The position numbers were made by a program, and so were the translations under genes. From contig NZ_JAGYHF010000003.1 of NCBI RefSeq assembly GCF_018336155.1, forward strand, positions 434,001-498,000: a stretch of DNA of 64,000 bases, read 5' to 3'. Below, in pieces: positions 33,546 through 42,500 of the stretch. Source of the DNA: Pseudomonas rustica. Its GTDB lineage: Bacteria; Pseudomonadota; Gammaproteobacteria; Pseudomonadales; Pseudomonadaceae. How positions within the stretch are numbered: the stretch's first letter is position 1; every line of letters begins with the position of its first letter. Below the pieces are notes generated by a model, which saw nothing but the letters and a program-made list of their open reading frames with translations, was not told the origin of the DNA and did no database searches.

Positions 33546-35027
33546 ATGACCACCGTCCGCACTCGCATCGCGCCATCGCCTACCGGGGATCCCCACGTAG
33601 GTACCGCTTACATCGCATTGTTCAACTACTGCTTTGCCAAGCAGCACGGCGGTGAGTTCATCCTGCGGATCGAAGACACCGACCAGTTGCGTTCGACCCG
33701 CGAGTCCGAACAGCAGATCTTCGACGCCCTGCGCTGGTTGGGCATCGACTGGAGCGAAGGCCCGGATGTTGGCGGCCCGCACGGCCCGTATCGCCAGAGC
33801 GAGCGCGGCGACATCTACCAGAAGTACTGCCAACAACTGGTCGACATGGGTCATGCGTTCCCATGCTTCTGCACCGCTGAAGAACTCGATCAGATGCGCG
33901 CCGAGCAAATGGCTCGCGGCGAAACGCCACGCTACGACGGCCGCGCGCTGCTGCTGTCGAAAGAAGAAGTCGCGGCCCGTCTGGCCGCTGGCGAACCCCA
34001 CGTGATCCGCATGAAAGTGCCGAGCGAAGGCGTTTGCGTGGTGCCGGACATGCTCCGTGGCGACGTCGAGATCCCGTGGGATCGCATGGACATGCAAGTG
34101 CTGATGAAGACTGACGGCCTGCCGACGTACTTCCTCGCCAACGTGGTCGACGATCACCTGATGGGCATCACCCACGTGCTGCGCGGCGAAGAATGGCTGC
34201 CATCGGCACCAAAACTGATTCTGCTGTATGAGTACTTCGGCTGGGAGCAACCAGAGCTGTGCTACATGCCGCTGCTGCGTAACCCGGACAAGAGCAAGCT
34301 GTCCAAGCGCAAGAACCCGACCTCGGTGACGTTCTACGAGCGCATGGGCTTCATGCCGGAAGCGATGCTTAACTACCTCGGTCGCATGGGCTGGTCGATG
34401 CCGGACGAGCGCGAGAAGTTCTCGCTGCAGGAAATGGTCGATAACTTCGACCTCAAGCGTGTCTCACTGGGCGGGCCGATCTTCGACATCGAGAAGCTGT
34501 CGTGGCTCAACGGCCAGTGGCTGCGTGATCTGCCGGTGGAAGAGTTCGCCAGCCGCTTGCAGACCTGGGCGTTGAACCCGGAATACATGATGAAGATCGC
34601 ACCGCTGGTGCAGGGTCGCGTTGAAACCTTCAGCCAGGTTGCACCGCTGGGCGGATTCTTCTTCGCTGGTGGCGTCAATCCGGATGCCAAACTGTTCGAA
34701 TCGAAAAAGCTCTCGGGCGATCAGGTTCGTCAGTTGATGCAGTTGATCCTGTGGAAGCTGGAAAGCCTGCGTCAGTGGGAGAAAGACAACATCACCGCAA
34801 CGATTCAGGCAGTGGTTGAATCGCTGGAATTGAAACTGCGTGACGCGATGCCGCTGATGTTTGCTGCAATCACTGGTCAGGCGAGCTCGGTGTCGGTGCT
34901 CGATGCGATGGAAATCATTGGCCCGGATCTGACCCGCTTCCGTCTGCGTCAGGCGATTGACCTGCTGGGCGGCGTGTCGAAGAAAGAAAACAAAGAGTGG
35001 GAAAAGCTCCTGGCCGCTATCGCCTAA
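33546..35027 (+). CDS. gltX: Glutamyl-tRNA synthetase
   Basis: 493 residues. Class I synthetase with the HIGH-type signature [13 protein letters not shown] at 9-21 and KMSKS-type KLSKR at 251-255, and the C-terminal anticodon-binding cage. It charges tRNA-Glu with glutamate. The start [14 protein letters not shown] matches the family; an earlier in-frame codon at 33513 lacks support. Two tRNA-Glu genes lie just downstream, a link seen in other Pseudomonas as well, but a strong promoter and a repeat separate them, so they are transcribed separately. Confidence 0.97.
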   Translation: MTTVRTRIAPSPTGDPHVGTAYIALFNYCFAKQHGGEFILRIEDTDQLRSTRESEQQIFDALRWLGIDWSEGPDVGGPHGPYRQSERGDIYQKYCQQLVDMGHAFPCFCTAEELDQMRAEQMARGETPRYDGRALLLSKEEVAARLAAGEPHVIRMKVPSEGVCVVPDMLRGDVEIPWDRMDMQVLMKTDGLPTYFLANVVDDHLMGITHVLRGEEWLPSAPKLILLYEYFGWEQPELCYMPLLRNPDKSKLSKRKNPTSVTFYERMGFMPEAMLNYLGRMGWSMPDEREKFSLQEMVDNFDLKRVSLGGPIFDIEKLSWLNGQWLRDLPVEEFASRLQTWALNPEYMMKIAPLVQGRVETFSQVAPLGGFFFAGGVNPDAKLFESKKLSGDQVRQLMQLILWKLESLRQWEKDNITATIQAVVESLELKLRDAMPLMFAAITGQASSVSVLDAMEIIGPDLTRFRLRQAIDLLGGVSKKENKEWEKLLAAIA

Positions 35028-35039
35028 ACGCTTTGCCTT

Positions 35040-35128
35040 CCTGTAGGAGCTGCCGCAGGCTGCGATCTCTTGATCTTGTTTTCAAAAGATAAAGTCAAAA
35101 GATCGCAGCCTGCGGCAGCTCCTACAGG
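35040..35128. repeat. Palindromic repeat (family B)
   Basis: CCTGTAGGAGCTGCCGCAGG and its complement flank an A/T-rich centre, starting 13 bases after the gltX stop. It probably forms the 3' hairpin of gltX mRNA. Confidence 0.85.
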
Positions 35129-35221
35129 TCTGTGTGACATCCCGAGTCCCGAATTTACGGGGGGAGGGCGGTAAGTGATTGTTATGCCGACGAAAAACTT
35201 TGAAATTTTTCAAAAATAAGT

Positions 35222-35250
35222 TTGACAGGCTTTCGATACGCCCTTAAGAT
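35222..35250 (+). promoter_or_regulatory. Sigma-70 promoter of the Ala/Glu tRNA array
   Basis: A consensus -35 TTGACA (35222-35227), 17-base spacer and TAAGAT (35245-35250). The following TCGCCCCGTCC is a GC-rich discriminator, typical of promoters for stable RNAs that are shut off by ppGpp. It lies 33 bases before the first tRNA. Confidence 0.8.
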
Positions 35251-35283
35251 TCGCCCCGTCCTCAGCGATGACATCAACGATGA

Positions 35284-35359
35284 GGGGCTATAGCTCAGCT
35301 GGGAGAGCGCCTGCATGGCATGCAGGAGGTCAACGGTTCGATCCCGTTTAGCTCCACCA
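35284..35359 (+). tRNA. tRNA-Ala (anticodon GGC), copy 1
   Basis: 76 bases with encoded CCA. Acceptor GGGGCTA / TAGCTCC, anticodon loop ATGGCAT giving GGC, T stem AACGG / CCGTT. It differs from copy 2 by two compensated base pairs. Confidence 0.95.
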
Positions 35360-35439
35360 ATTTTACACTTCGAGGTCTGGCCACACCGGCCTTGAAGCGA
35401 TCAGCACTCAGTGTTGGTCTGTTGTATAGAAGGGTTTGC

Positions 35440-35515
35440 GTCCCCTTCGTCTAGTGGCCTAGGACACCGCCCTTTCACGGCGGTAACAGGGGTTCGAGTC
35501 CCCTAGGGGACGCCA
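35440..35515 (+). tRNA. tRNA-Glu (anticodon TTC), copy 1
   Basis: 76 bases with encoded CCA. Acceptor GTCCCCT / AGGGGAC, anticodon loop CTTTCAC giving TTC, and the short D-arm with TAGTGG of tRNA-Glu. Copy 2, 283 bases downstream, is identical. Confidence 0.95.
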
Positions 35516-35567
35516 GTTTTACAGAAGTGATGTTGCAAAATGTCACTCCGCCGCGAGGCGATAAATC

Positions 35568-35643
35568 GGGGCTTTAGCTCAGCTGGGAGAGCGCCTGCAT
35601 GGCATGCAGGAGGTCAGCGGTTCGATCCCGCTAAGCTCCACCA
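35568..35643 (+). tRNA. tRNA-Ala (anticodon GGC), copy 2
   Basis: 76 bases with encoded CCA. Acceptor GGGGCTT / AAGCTCC and T stem AGCGG / CCGCT; anticodon GGC as in copy 1. The spacer after it repeats the spacer after copy 1 with a few changes, which shows a tandem duplication of about 284 bases. Confidence 0.95.
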
Positions 35644-35722
35644 ATTTTACAGTTCAAGGTCTGGCCACACCGGCCTTGAATCGATCAGCACTCAGCACTG
35701 ATCAGTTGTATAGAAGGTTTGT

Positions 35723-35798
35723 GTCCCCTTCGTCTAGTGGCCTAGGACACCGCCCTTTCACGGCGGTAACAGGGGTTCGAGTCCCCTAGGGGACGCCA
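35723..35798 (+). tRNA. tRNA-Glu (anticodon TTC), copy 2
   Basis: 76 bases with encoded CCA, identical to copy 1 at 35440. Last tRNA of the array. Confidence 0.95.
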
Positions 35799-35824
35799 CG
35801 ATTACCCGCTCTGCGGGATTTTAT

Positions 35825-35856
35825 AAGGGTCATTCAATTATTGAATGGCCCTTTTG
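35825..35856 (+). terminator. Terminator of Ala/Glu tRNA array
   Basis: AAGGGTCATTCAAT and ATTGAATGGCCCTT form a stem with flanking A and T runs (TTTTG), 27 bases after the last tRNA. A smaller hairpin CCCGC / GCGGG followed by ATTTT precedes it. Confidence 0.85.
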
Positions 35857-35930
35857 TTTGTCTGGCGTTTGGCCAATTCTCCTATTTCCTAAACTGTGCT
35901 TCAGACCAGCGGTCATATCCTTGACTTGCA

Positions 35931-35955
35931 GAATATTATTATGCGAATAATATTC
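35931..35955. promoter_or_regulatory. Candidate TetR operator
   Basis: GAATATTATT, five bases ATGCG, then AATAATATTC: a perfect 10-5-10 inverted repeat, 25 bases upstream of the TetR start. A further half-site GTAATATTC is at 35961-35969. The repeat would cover the promoter, fitting autorepression. Confidence 0.7.
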
Positions 35956-35979
35956 TAGTCGTAATATTCGGAGGCAACG

Positions 35980-36519
35980 ATGAACGATAAAAAAGCTCAA
36001 ACCCGCGAACGCATCCTCAAGGCTGCCAGCGCTGCACTGATCCAGCGCGGCCCGGCAGACCCTAGCGTGGGCGAAGTGATGGGTGCAGCCGGCCTGACGG
36101 TTGGCGGCTTCTACGCGCACTTCGAAAGCAAGGACGCGATGATGCTCGAAGCGTTCAAACAGCTGCTTGGCCGCCGCCGCGACCTGATTGCCGACATGGA
36201 TGCCGAACTGACCGGTGAAGAACGCCGCGCGCTGGTGGCTGCGTTCTACCTGTCGCGCAAGCACCGTGATTCCAGCGAAGCGGCCTGCCCGATTCCGGCG
36301 TCGATCGGTGAGTTGGGGCGTCTGCCGGAATCGTTCCGCATCGCGCTGAACGAACACCTGGAATTGATGATTGCGCAGTTGGCGTCCAGCCCTGAGGACA
36401 CCGACAAAGCCCTGGCTGATGTGGCCTTGATGGTGGGTGGCCTGGCCCTCGCAAGAGCGCTCGGCCCTGGAGATTTATCCGATCGATTGCTGCGCGCTGC
36501 CAAGTCGGCGGTGCGTTGA
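35980..36519 (+). CDS. TetR-family transcriptional repressor
   Basis: 179 residues. The N-terminal helix-turn-helix (TRERILKAASAALIQRGP ... SVGEVMGAAGLTVGGFYAHFESKDAMMLEAF, about 8-58) is typical, and the C-terminal ligand-binding part is short. A perfect inverted repeat lies upstream, so it likely represses itself and the hydrolase gene that starts 30 bases downstream. The subgroup with GGFYAHF resembles regulators that sense small lipophilic compounds. The ligand is unknown. Confidence 0.88.
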   Translation: MNDKKAQTRERILKAASAALIQRGPADPSVGEVMGAAGLTVGGFYAHFESKDAMMLEAFKQLLGRRRDLIADMDAELTGEERRALVAAFYLSRKHRDSSEAACPIPASIGELGRLPESFRIALNEHLELMIAQLASSPEDTDKALADVALMVGGLALARALGPGDLSDRLLRAAKSAVR

Positions 36520-36549
36520 CCTGAAGGCAACACGCCTGAGGAGAGAGCG

Positions 36550-37383
36550 ATGAGCACGTTGAAATGGGTTCGTGGCGTTAATGGCACCTTAGGCTGGTTT
36601 GCACCGAAATTAGTGGCGAGCAAAATGCGTCTGGCGTTCATGACGCCGCGCGCGTTGCCACTGCGTGATTGGGAATTGCCGATGTTGGCCAGTGCCGAGC
36701 GCATCACCTTGCGTTTTGGCCTCTCGGCATTGCGCTGGGGCCAAGGCCCTGCGGTGCTGCTGATGCACGGCTGGGAAGGGCGGCCCACCCAGTTCGCCGC
36801 GTTGATCACGGCGCTCGTCGATGCCGGTTACACCGTCGTTGCGCTCGATGGCCCGGCACACGGCCGCTCACCGGGGCGTGAAGCCAACGTCGTCCTGTTC
36901 GCCCGCGCCATGCTCGAAGCCGCTGCCGAATTGCCGCCGCTGCAAGCGGTCATCGGTCACTCCATGGGCGGCGCCAGCGCGATGCTCGCCGTGCAATTGG
37001 GCTTGCGCACCGAAACCCTTGTCAGCATCGCCGCGCCGGCGCGCATTCTTGGTGTGTTGCGCGGATTCGCTCGCTACATGGGCATGCCACCGCGAGCACG
37101 TTCCGCCTTCATTCGTCAGGTCGAGCAGGACGTCGGCATGCGCGCCGCGACCCTTGACGTTGCCCACTATCAACTGGATATGCCGGGCCTGATCGTGCAT
37201 GCCGAGGACGACAATTTCGTCTCGGTCAAAGAGTCGCAACTGATCCACGAATCCTGGTTCGACAGCCGTCTGCTGCGCCTTGAGGGCGGTGGCCATCAGC
37301 GTGTGCTCGCCGACCCGCGCGTGATTGATGGGGTGTTATCACTGCTCGCCGGCCGTAGCCTTCAGGCACGCCAATCGGCGTGA
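36550..37383 (+). CDS. Alpha/beta hydrolase
   Basis: 277 residues. The oxyanion region LLMHGWEGRPTQ, nucleophile elbow GHSMGG (Ser138), acid Asp220/221 in HAEDDNFVSV and His249 in GGGHQRV give a complete triad. There is no signal peptide, so it acts in the cytoplasm. Thirty bases after the TetR gene, with AGGAGAG upstream, it is the probable target of that repressor. The TetR-hydrolase arrangement suggests degradation of an ester or related compound sensed by the regulator; this is inference. Confidence 0.88.
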   Translation: MSTLKWVRGVNGTLGWFAPKLVASKMRLAFMTPRALPLRDWELPMLASAERITLRFGLSALRWGQGPAVLLMHGWEGRPTQFAALITALVDAGYTVVALDGPAHGRSPGREANVVLFARAMLEAAAELPPLQAVIGHSMGGASAMLAVQLGLRTETLVSIAAPARILGVLRGFARYMGMPPRARSAFIRQVEQDVGMRAATLDVAHYQLDMPGLIVHAEDDNFVSVKESQLIHESWFDSRLLRLEGGGHQRVLADPRVIDGVLSLLAGRSLQARQSA

Positions 37384-37428
37384 GCTCCGTTACACTGCCC
37401 CGGTTGAATAACTGACCGGGAGTGGGGC

Positions 37429-37866
37429 ATGGGCTGGGATCGGGCAACGCCGTTTACCATTGATCTGCAAGTAGGTGCCGAAGACATCGACGGGCTGGGC
37501 CACGCGAACAACGCGGTCTACGTGACTTGGCTCGAGCGCTGTGCCTGGCGCCACTCGCAGCGTCTGGGGCTGGATCTGGTTGAATATCGGCGACTGGATC
37601 GGGCGATGGCCGTGGTGCGCCACGAAATCGATTATCTGGCAGCGGCTTATGAAGGCGATGAGTTGCAGCTGGCAACGTGGATTGTCGATTGGGATCAGCG
37701 CTTGAAGATGACCCGGCACTTTCAGTTGATCCGCCCGAGCGACAACACCACGCTGTTGCGCGCGCAAACCACGTTTGTCTGCATCGAGCTGTCCACCGGC
37801 AAACCCAAGCGCATGCCGGCCGAGTTTATCGAAGGCTATGGCCCTGCGATCCTGACCCCAGCCTGA
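37429..37866 (+). CDS. YbgC/4HBT-type acyl-CoA thioesterase
   Basis: 145 residues, a single hot-dog domain. The family signature is [18 protein letters not shown] (Asp19/Asp21, His25, Asn27/28), the place of the catalytic Asp in 4-hydroxybenzoyl-CoA thioesterases. It would split an acyl-CoA; the acyl group cannot be predicted. GGGAG precedes the ATG. It follows the hydrolase by 45 bases and may be in the same transcript, but the tol-pal context of true YbgC is absent. Confidence 0.85.
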   Translation: MGWDRATPFTIDLQVGAEDIDGLGHANNAVYVTWLERCAWRHSQRLGLDLVEYRRLDRAMAVVRHEIDYLAAAYEGDELQLATWIVDWDQRLKMTRHFQLIRPSDNTTLLRAQTTFVCIELSTGKPKRMPAEFIEGYGPAILTPA

Positions 37867-37873
37867 CCCGATC

Positions 37874-37963
37874 CCTGTAGGAGCTGCCGCAGGCTGCGAT
37901 CTTTTGATCTTGATTATAAAAAACAACATCAAAAGATCGCAGCCTTCGGCAGCTCCTACAAGG
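37874..37963. repeat. Palindromic repeat (family B)
   Basis: CCTGTAGGAGCTGCCGCAGG and its complement around GATCTTTTGATCTTGATTATA; eight bases after the thioesterase stop, a likely 3' hairpin. Confidence 0.85.
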
Positions 37964-38029
37964 GATCTGCGGTTTCCCGCGATATCCAGTAAACTGCCGC
38001 ACGTTTTTTCCTTAAGTAGTGTTTTCCCC

Positions 38030-38989
38030 ATGCAAATTGCTCTGGCGCCCATGGAGGGGTTGGTCGACGACATCCTCCGCGACGTGCTGACCCGCGTTGG
38101 CGGCATCGACTGGTGCGTGACCGAATTTATTCGGGTCAACGACCAGTTGCTCACCCCAGCGTACTTCCACAAGTTCGGCCCCGAGCTGCTCAACGGCGCC
38201 CGCACCGCTTCCGGCGTGCCCCTGCGCGTGCAATTGCTCGGTTCCGACCCGGTGTGCCTGGCGGAAAACGCTGCGCTGGCCTGCGAGCTCGGCTCCGAAG
38301 TGATCGACCTCAACTTCGGCTGCCCGGCCAAAACCGTGAACAAATCCCGTGGCGGCGCGGTGCTGCTGAAAGAGCCCGAGTTGCTCAACCAAATCGTCGA
38401 ACACGTCCGTCGTGCCGTGCCTGCGCACATTCCGGTGACCGCGAAAATGCGCCTCGGCTTTGACAGCCCGGACGGCTCGCTGGTATGCGCCACGGCATTG
38501 GCCGAAGGCGGCGCCGAACACATCGTGGTTCACGCGCGAACCAAAATGGATGGCTACAAACCGCCGGCGCACTGGGAGTGGATCCCGCGCGTGCAGGACG
38601 TGGTAAAGGTGCCGGTGTTCGCCAATGGCGATATCTGGAGCGTCGAAGACTGGCGCCGTTGCCGCGAAATCAGTGGCGTCGAAGACATCATGCTCGGTCG
38701 CGGTCTGGTGTCGCGCCCGGATCTGGCCAAACAAATCGCCGCTGCCCGTGCCGGTGAAGAAGTCGTCGAGATGACTTGGGCGGAACTGATGCCGCTGATT
38801 CAGGACTTCTGGTTGCGAGCCAAAGCACAGATGACCGCTCGCCAATCGCCGGGCCGTTTGAAGCAATGGCTGGCGATGCTGACGCGCAATTATCCTGAGG
38901 CGACCGAACTGTTTACCGTGCTGCGCCGTGAGACTGAGCCGGATCATGTTTCGCGTTTGCTGGGTTTGCCGGTTGCCGAAGCGGCCTGA
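38030..38989 (+). CDS. dusC: tRNA-dihydrouridine(16) synthase DusC
   Basis: 319 residues. Flavin enzyme that reduces U16 in the D loop of tRNA. The FMN-barrel start [11 protein letters not shown], the active-site region [24 protein letters not shown] with the catalytic Cys, and [16 protein letters not shown] near the phosphate site are present. The DusC branch is favoured over DusA/B by [26 protein letters not shown]. The start at 38030 is the family start; the frame upstream runs through the repeat. Single gene with its own promoter region. Confidence 0.93.
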   Translation: MQIALAPMEGLVDDILRDVLTRVGGIDWCVTEFIRVNDQLLTPAYFHKFGPELLNGARTASGVPLRVQLLGSDPVCLAENAALACELGSEVIDLNFGCPAKTVNKSRGGAVLLKEPELLNQIVEHVRRAVPAHIPVTAKMRLGFDSPDGSLVCATALAEGGAEHIVVHARTKMDGYKPPAHWEWIPRVQDVVKVPVFANGDIWSVEDWRRCREISGVEDIMLGRGLVSRPDLAKQIAAARAGEEVVEMTWAELMPLIQDFWLRAKAQMTARQSPGRLKQWLAMLTRNYPEATELFTVLRRETEPDHVSRLLGLPVAEAA

Positions 38990-39009
38990 AAAAAATCTGC
39001 AAATAGTCT

Positions 39010-39037
39010 CTTGAAAACAAATCAGCGATCCCTATCT
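39010..39037 (+). promoter_or_regulatory. Sigma-32 heat-shock promoter of ibpA-like gene
   Basis: CTTGAAA (39010-39016), a 13-base spacer, then CCCTATCT (39030-39037), close to the RpoH consensus CTTGAAA - CCCATnT. It lies 73 bases before the start codon. Confidence 0.8.
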
Positions 39038-39045
39038 AGGGGTTA

Positions 39046-39110
39046 CGCGATGCCGAATTCGGGTCGCGGAGTCAAAAAAACTTGCTGATTGTTTTCAGGA
39101 GATTTGAACC
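39046..39110 (+). ncRNA. ROSE-type RNA thermometer in the ibpA-like 5' UTR
   Basis: A first hairpin (39046-39068; CGCGA...TCGCG and CCGAATTCGG) is followed by a second in which CTTGCTGA (39081-39088) pairs with TCAGGAG (39095-39101), with one bulged G. This covers the AGGAG Shine-Dalgarno nine bases before the ATG. A TTGCT anti-SD with a bulged G is the defining feature of ROSE elements, which melt on heating. Known for ibpA genes of Pseudomonas and enteric bacteria. Confidence 0.78.
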
Positions 39111-39554
39111 ATGAGTACTGCATTTTCCCTCGCGCCACTGTTCCGTTCCTCGGTGGGCTTCGACCGTTTCAACGACCTGTTCGAAACCGCCCTGCGCAAT
39201 GAGCCAGGCAGCAGCTACCCACCTTACAACGTAGAAAAACACGGTGACGACCAATACCGCATCGTCGTAGCGGCAGCCGGTTTCCAGGAAGAAGACCTGG
39301 AACTGCAAGTCGAGAAAGGTGTGCTGACCATCAGTGGCGGCAAGCGTGATGCCAACGAAGGCGTGACCTTCCTGCATCAGGGCATTGCCCAGCGTGCTTT
39401 CAAGCTGTCCTTCCGCCTCGCCGATCACATCGAGATCAAGGCAGCGGATCTGAGCAACGGCCTGCTGAGCATCGACCTGCTGCGCGTGATTCCGGAAGAA
39501 GCGAAAGCCAAACGCATCCCGATCAATGGGGGGCAGAAGCCGGCGTTGCAGTAA
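39111..39554 (+). CDS. ibpA: IbpA-like small heat-shock protein (Hsp20)
   Basis: 147 residues. An alpha-crystallin domain spans about 38-125 (YNVEKHGDDQYRIVVAAAGFQEEDLELQVEKGVLTISGGKR ... GLLSIDLLRVIPEE), followed by a short tail with KRIPI, the I-x-I/V-type motif for oligomer contact. It holds unfolding proteins for refolding by DnaK and ClpB. Control is at two levels, both visible: a sigma-32 promoter and a ROSE-type thermometer in the leader. A terminator follows. Confidence 0.95.
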   Translation: MSTAFSLAPLFRSSVGFDRFNDLFETALRNEPGSSYPPYNVEKHGDDQYRIVVAAAGFQEEDLELQVEKGVLTISGGKRDANEGVTFLHQGIAQRAFKLSFRLADHIEIKAADLSNGLLSIDLLRVIPEEAKAKRIPINGGQKPALQ

Positions 39555-39565
39555 GCCGAGCAATG

Positions 39566-39592
39566 AAAAGGGCGCCAACGGCGCCCTTTTTT
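39566..39592 (+). terminator. Terminator of ibpA-like gene
   Basis: Stem AAGGGCGCC / GGCGCCCTT with a 3-base loop (AAC), A and T runs on both sides; it serves the heat-shock gene and may also end the convergent GGDEF/EAL transcript. Confidence 0.9.
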
Positions 39593-39599
39593 GTGTCCG

Positions 39600-42500
39600 C
39601 TATTCCAGCAACACCTTCAAATCATCCAGTGCCACCGGCCGGCTGTGCAGATAACCCTGATACAAATGGCAACCTAATCCCTGCAAAAACGCCAACTGCT
39701 CCGGCGTCTCCACCCCTTCGGCGATCACCTCCAGCTCCAGACTGCGCGCCATCGCCACGATAGCGCGGATGATCTCGGCATCGTTCGGATCCGTCGTCGC
39801 ATCACGGATAAACGACTGATCGATTTTCAGCGTGTCCACCGGCAAGCGCTTGAGGTACGTCAGCGACGAATACCCTGTGCCGAAATCGTCCATGGCGAAG
39901 CTCACGCCGAGTTTTTTCAGGCGACGCATTTTGCTGATGGTGTCTTCCAGGTTCTGGATGACGATGCCTTCGGTGATTTCCAGTTTCAGCAGCGAGCAGG
40001 GCAAGCCGTGGCTGATCATGCTGTGTTCGATGCGTTCGACGAAGTCGTTCTGGCGGAACTGACGCGGGCTGATGTTCACGCACAGGCTGAAGTTGAGCGG
40101 GTCGACCAGTTTCAGTCCGATCAGCTGTTTGAAGGCGTCGCAGGCTTCGTCGAGGATCCACGTGCCGACTTCGAGAATCAGCCCGCTGTCTTCCAGAACC
40201 TTGATGAATTCGGTGGGCGATTGCGCGCCGAGTTCCGGGTGGTTCCAGCGCACCAGCGCTTCGGCGCCGATGATCTGGTTGTTGCGGGCATCGATCTGCG
40301 GCTGGAAGTGCACGTTGAATTCACCGCGCGATAGCGCCAGACGCAAATCGGTCTCCATGCGCAGCCGCTCGCTGGCGGCTTTCTGCATGGTGTTGTGGTA
40401 CATCTGCGTGGTGTTGCGCCCGGAATCCTTGGCCCGATACAGCGCGATGTCGGCGCGTTTGAGCAGGTCGGTCGGGGTTGAACCGTGATCGGGAATCAGC
40501 GCCACACCGATGCTCGGCGTTACTTGCAGACGCTGGCCATCGAGGAACATCGGTTCCGAAAGCAATTCGCGGATGGTGTCGGCCAGTTCGCGCACTTGCG
40601 CACTGACTTCGTTGCGCGAACCTTCCAGACCGCTGAGCAGCACCACGAACTCATCGCCACCGAGGCGCGCGACCGTGTCTTCCATGCGCACGCTGGCTTC
40701 GAGGCGCGCGGTGATGATCTTCAACACCGTGTCGCCGACGGGATGGCCGAGGGAATCATTGATGTGTTTAAAGTGATCGAGGTCGAGAAACAGCAGCGCA
40801 CCGCGCAGGTTGTGGCGCTTGAGCAGGGCGATCTGCTGGCTCAGGCGATCCATCAGCAAGGCGCGGTTGGGCAGGTTGGTCAGTGGGTCGTGATAAGCCA
40901 GATGGCGAATTTGTGCTTCGGCATTTTTCAGCAGACTGACGTCGCGGGCGGTCAGCAGCAGGCACGCGGTTTCGTTGAGGGTGATCGGTTCGACCGAAAC
41001 TTCGACCGTGAGCATTTCCCCGCGCTTGTTGCGCCCAAGCATTTCCTGATGGTGGACGCGGCCCTTGATTTGTAACTCGGCGAGTAGCGCCGAGCGCTGT
41101 TTCTCCTCGGCCCAGATGCCGACCTGATACACGGTTTTACCGACGACCTCTTCAGCGCGATAACCGGTGAGGCGGCAGAAACCGTCGTTAACTTCCAGAT
41201 AGCGCCCGGAATCACGTTCGGTGATGGTGATCGCGTCGGGGCTTGAGTGAAACGCCTTGGCGAATTTCTCTTCGCTGGCCTTCAGTGCAGCCTCTGAACG
41301 TTGTTGCTGAGTAATGTCGCGCAGGGTGGTGACGATGCACGGTTGATCGCCGACGCTGATCTGCCGACTGGAAATCACGCAAGTCAGCGACTGGCCGTCC
41401 TTGTGCTGGACGATGATCGCGACGTTGCTCAGGCCCTGTTCGCGGATCACCCGCTCGATGCGTTGCAGACTTTTTGCCGAAGCGTCCCACAGGCCGATTT
41501 CTTCGGCGGTGTGGCCGATTACGTCGCCGGCACTCCAGCCGAAAGTCTGGGTAAAGCTGTTATTGATCTCGATGAACTCGCCGCTGTCCTGGCGCGTGAC
41601 GCAGATCGGGTCGGGGCTGACCTGGAACAGCGTGGCGAATTTTTCTTCTGAGGCGACCAAGCGCTGCTCTCGCTCAACCTGATCGGTGATGTCGAGCAAC
41701 GTGCCGGCCATGCGCAGCGGCGCGCCGTTGTCGTCGCGGTAGAGGCGGGCGCGGCTTTCCAGATAGCGCGAGCTGCCGTCCGGCAGTTGCACGCGATAGG
41801 TCAGTTGATAATTGCCTGCCGGGCCTTCGCGCAGGCTGCGGTAGGCGTCGCGCATGCTGTCGCGTTCTTCGCCGGGCACGCCTTCGAAAAACTCGTCAAA
41901 CGATTCATGGAACGGTTTCGCTTCAAGCCCGTGTAACTGCGCGGCGCGCGCCGAGCCGTAAAGCATGCCGCTGGGGATGTGCCAGTCCCACGTGCCGAGT
42001 TGCGCCGAGTCCAGCGCGAGGTCGAGACGTTCCTGGCTGTCCTTCAGCGCGTGCTCGGCAGCTTTGCGTTCGGTGGTGTCGAGGAAGGTGCTGAGCAGAT
42101 AGGGTTGGCCTTCCAGTTCGACCTTCTGCGCGCTGAGAATGCCGTCGTGGATTTGGCCGTTGCTCGCACGGAACTGCACTTCCATGGCGATCAGTTCGCC
42201 TTTGGTGTTGGTCTTTTTGACCAGTTCGGCGCGTTGTTCGGGATGCACCCACAAACCGAGTTCCAGCGTGGTGCGGCCGATGGCGCTCTGTACCGGCCAG
42301 CCGAACAGGCTTTCAAAATACTGATTGGCCTCGCTGATCAGTCCGTCTTCCTGACGGGTGAGCAAAACCATGTTGGGACATAGGTGAAATAGCGTGGCGA
42401 AACGTTTCTCCGAGCTGCTCAGCGCTTGCTCGCGTTGGCGCTGGTGGGTGATTTCGCGAATCACCCCGATCATTCGGGGGCGGCCGTTTTTGTCCGGCAG

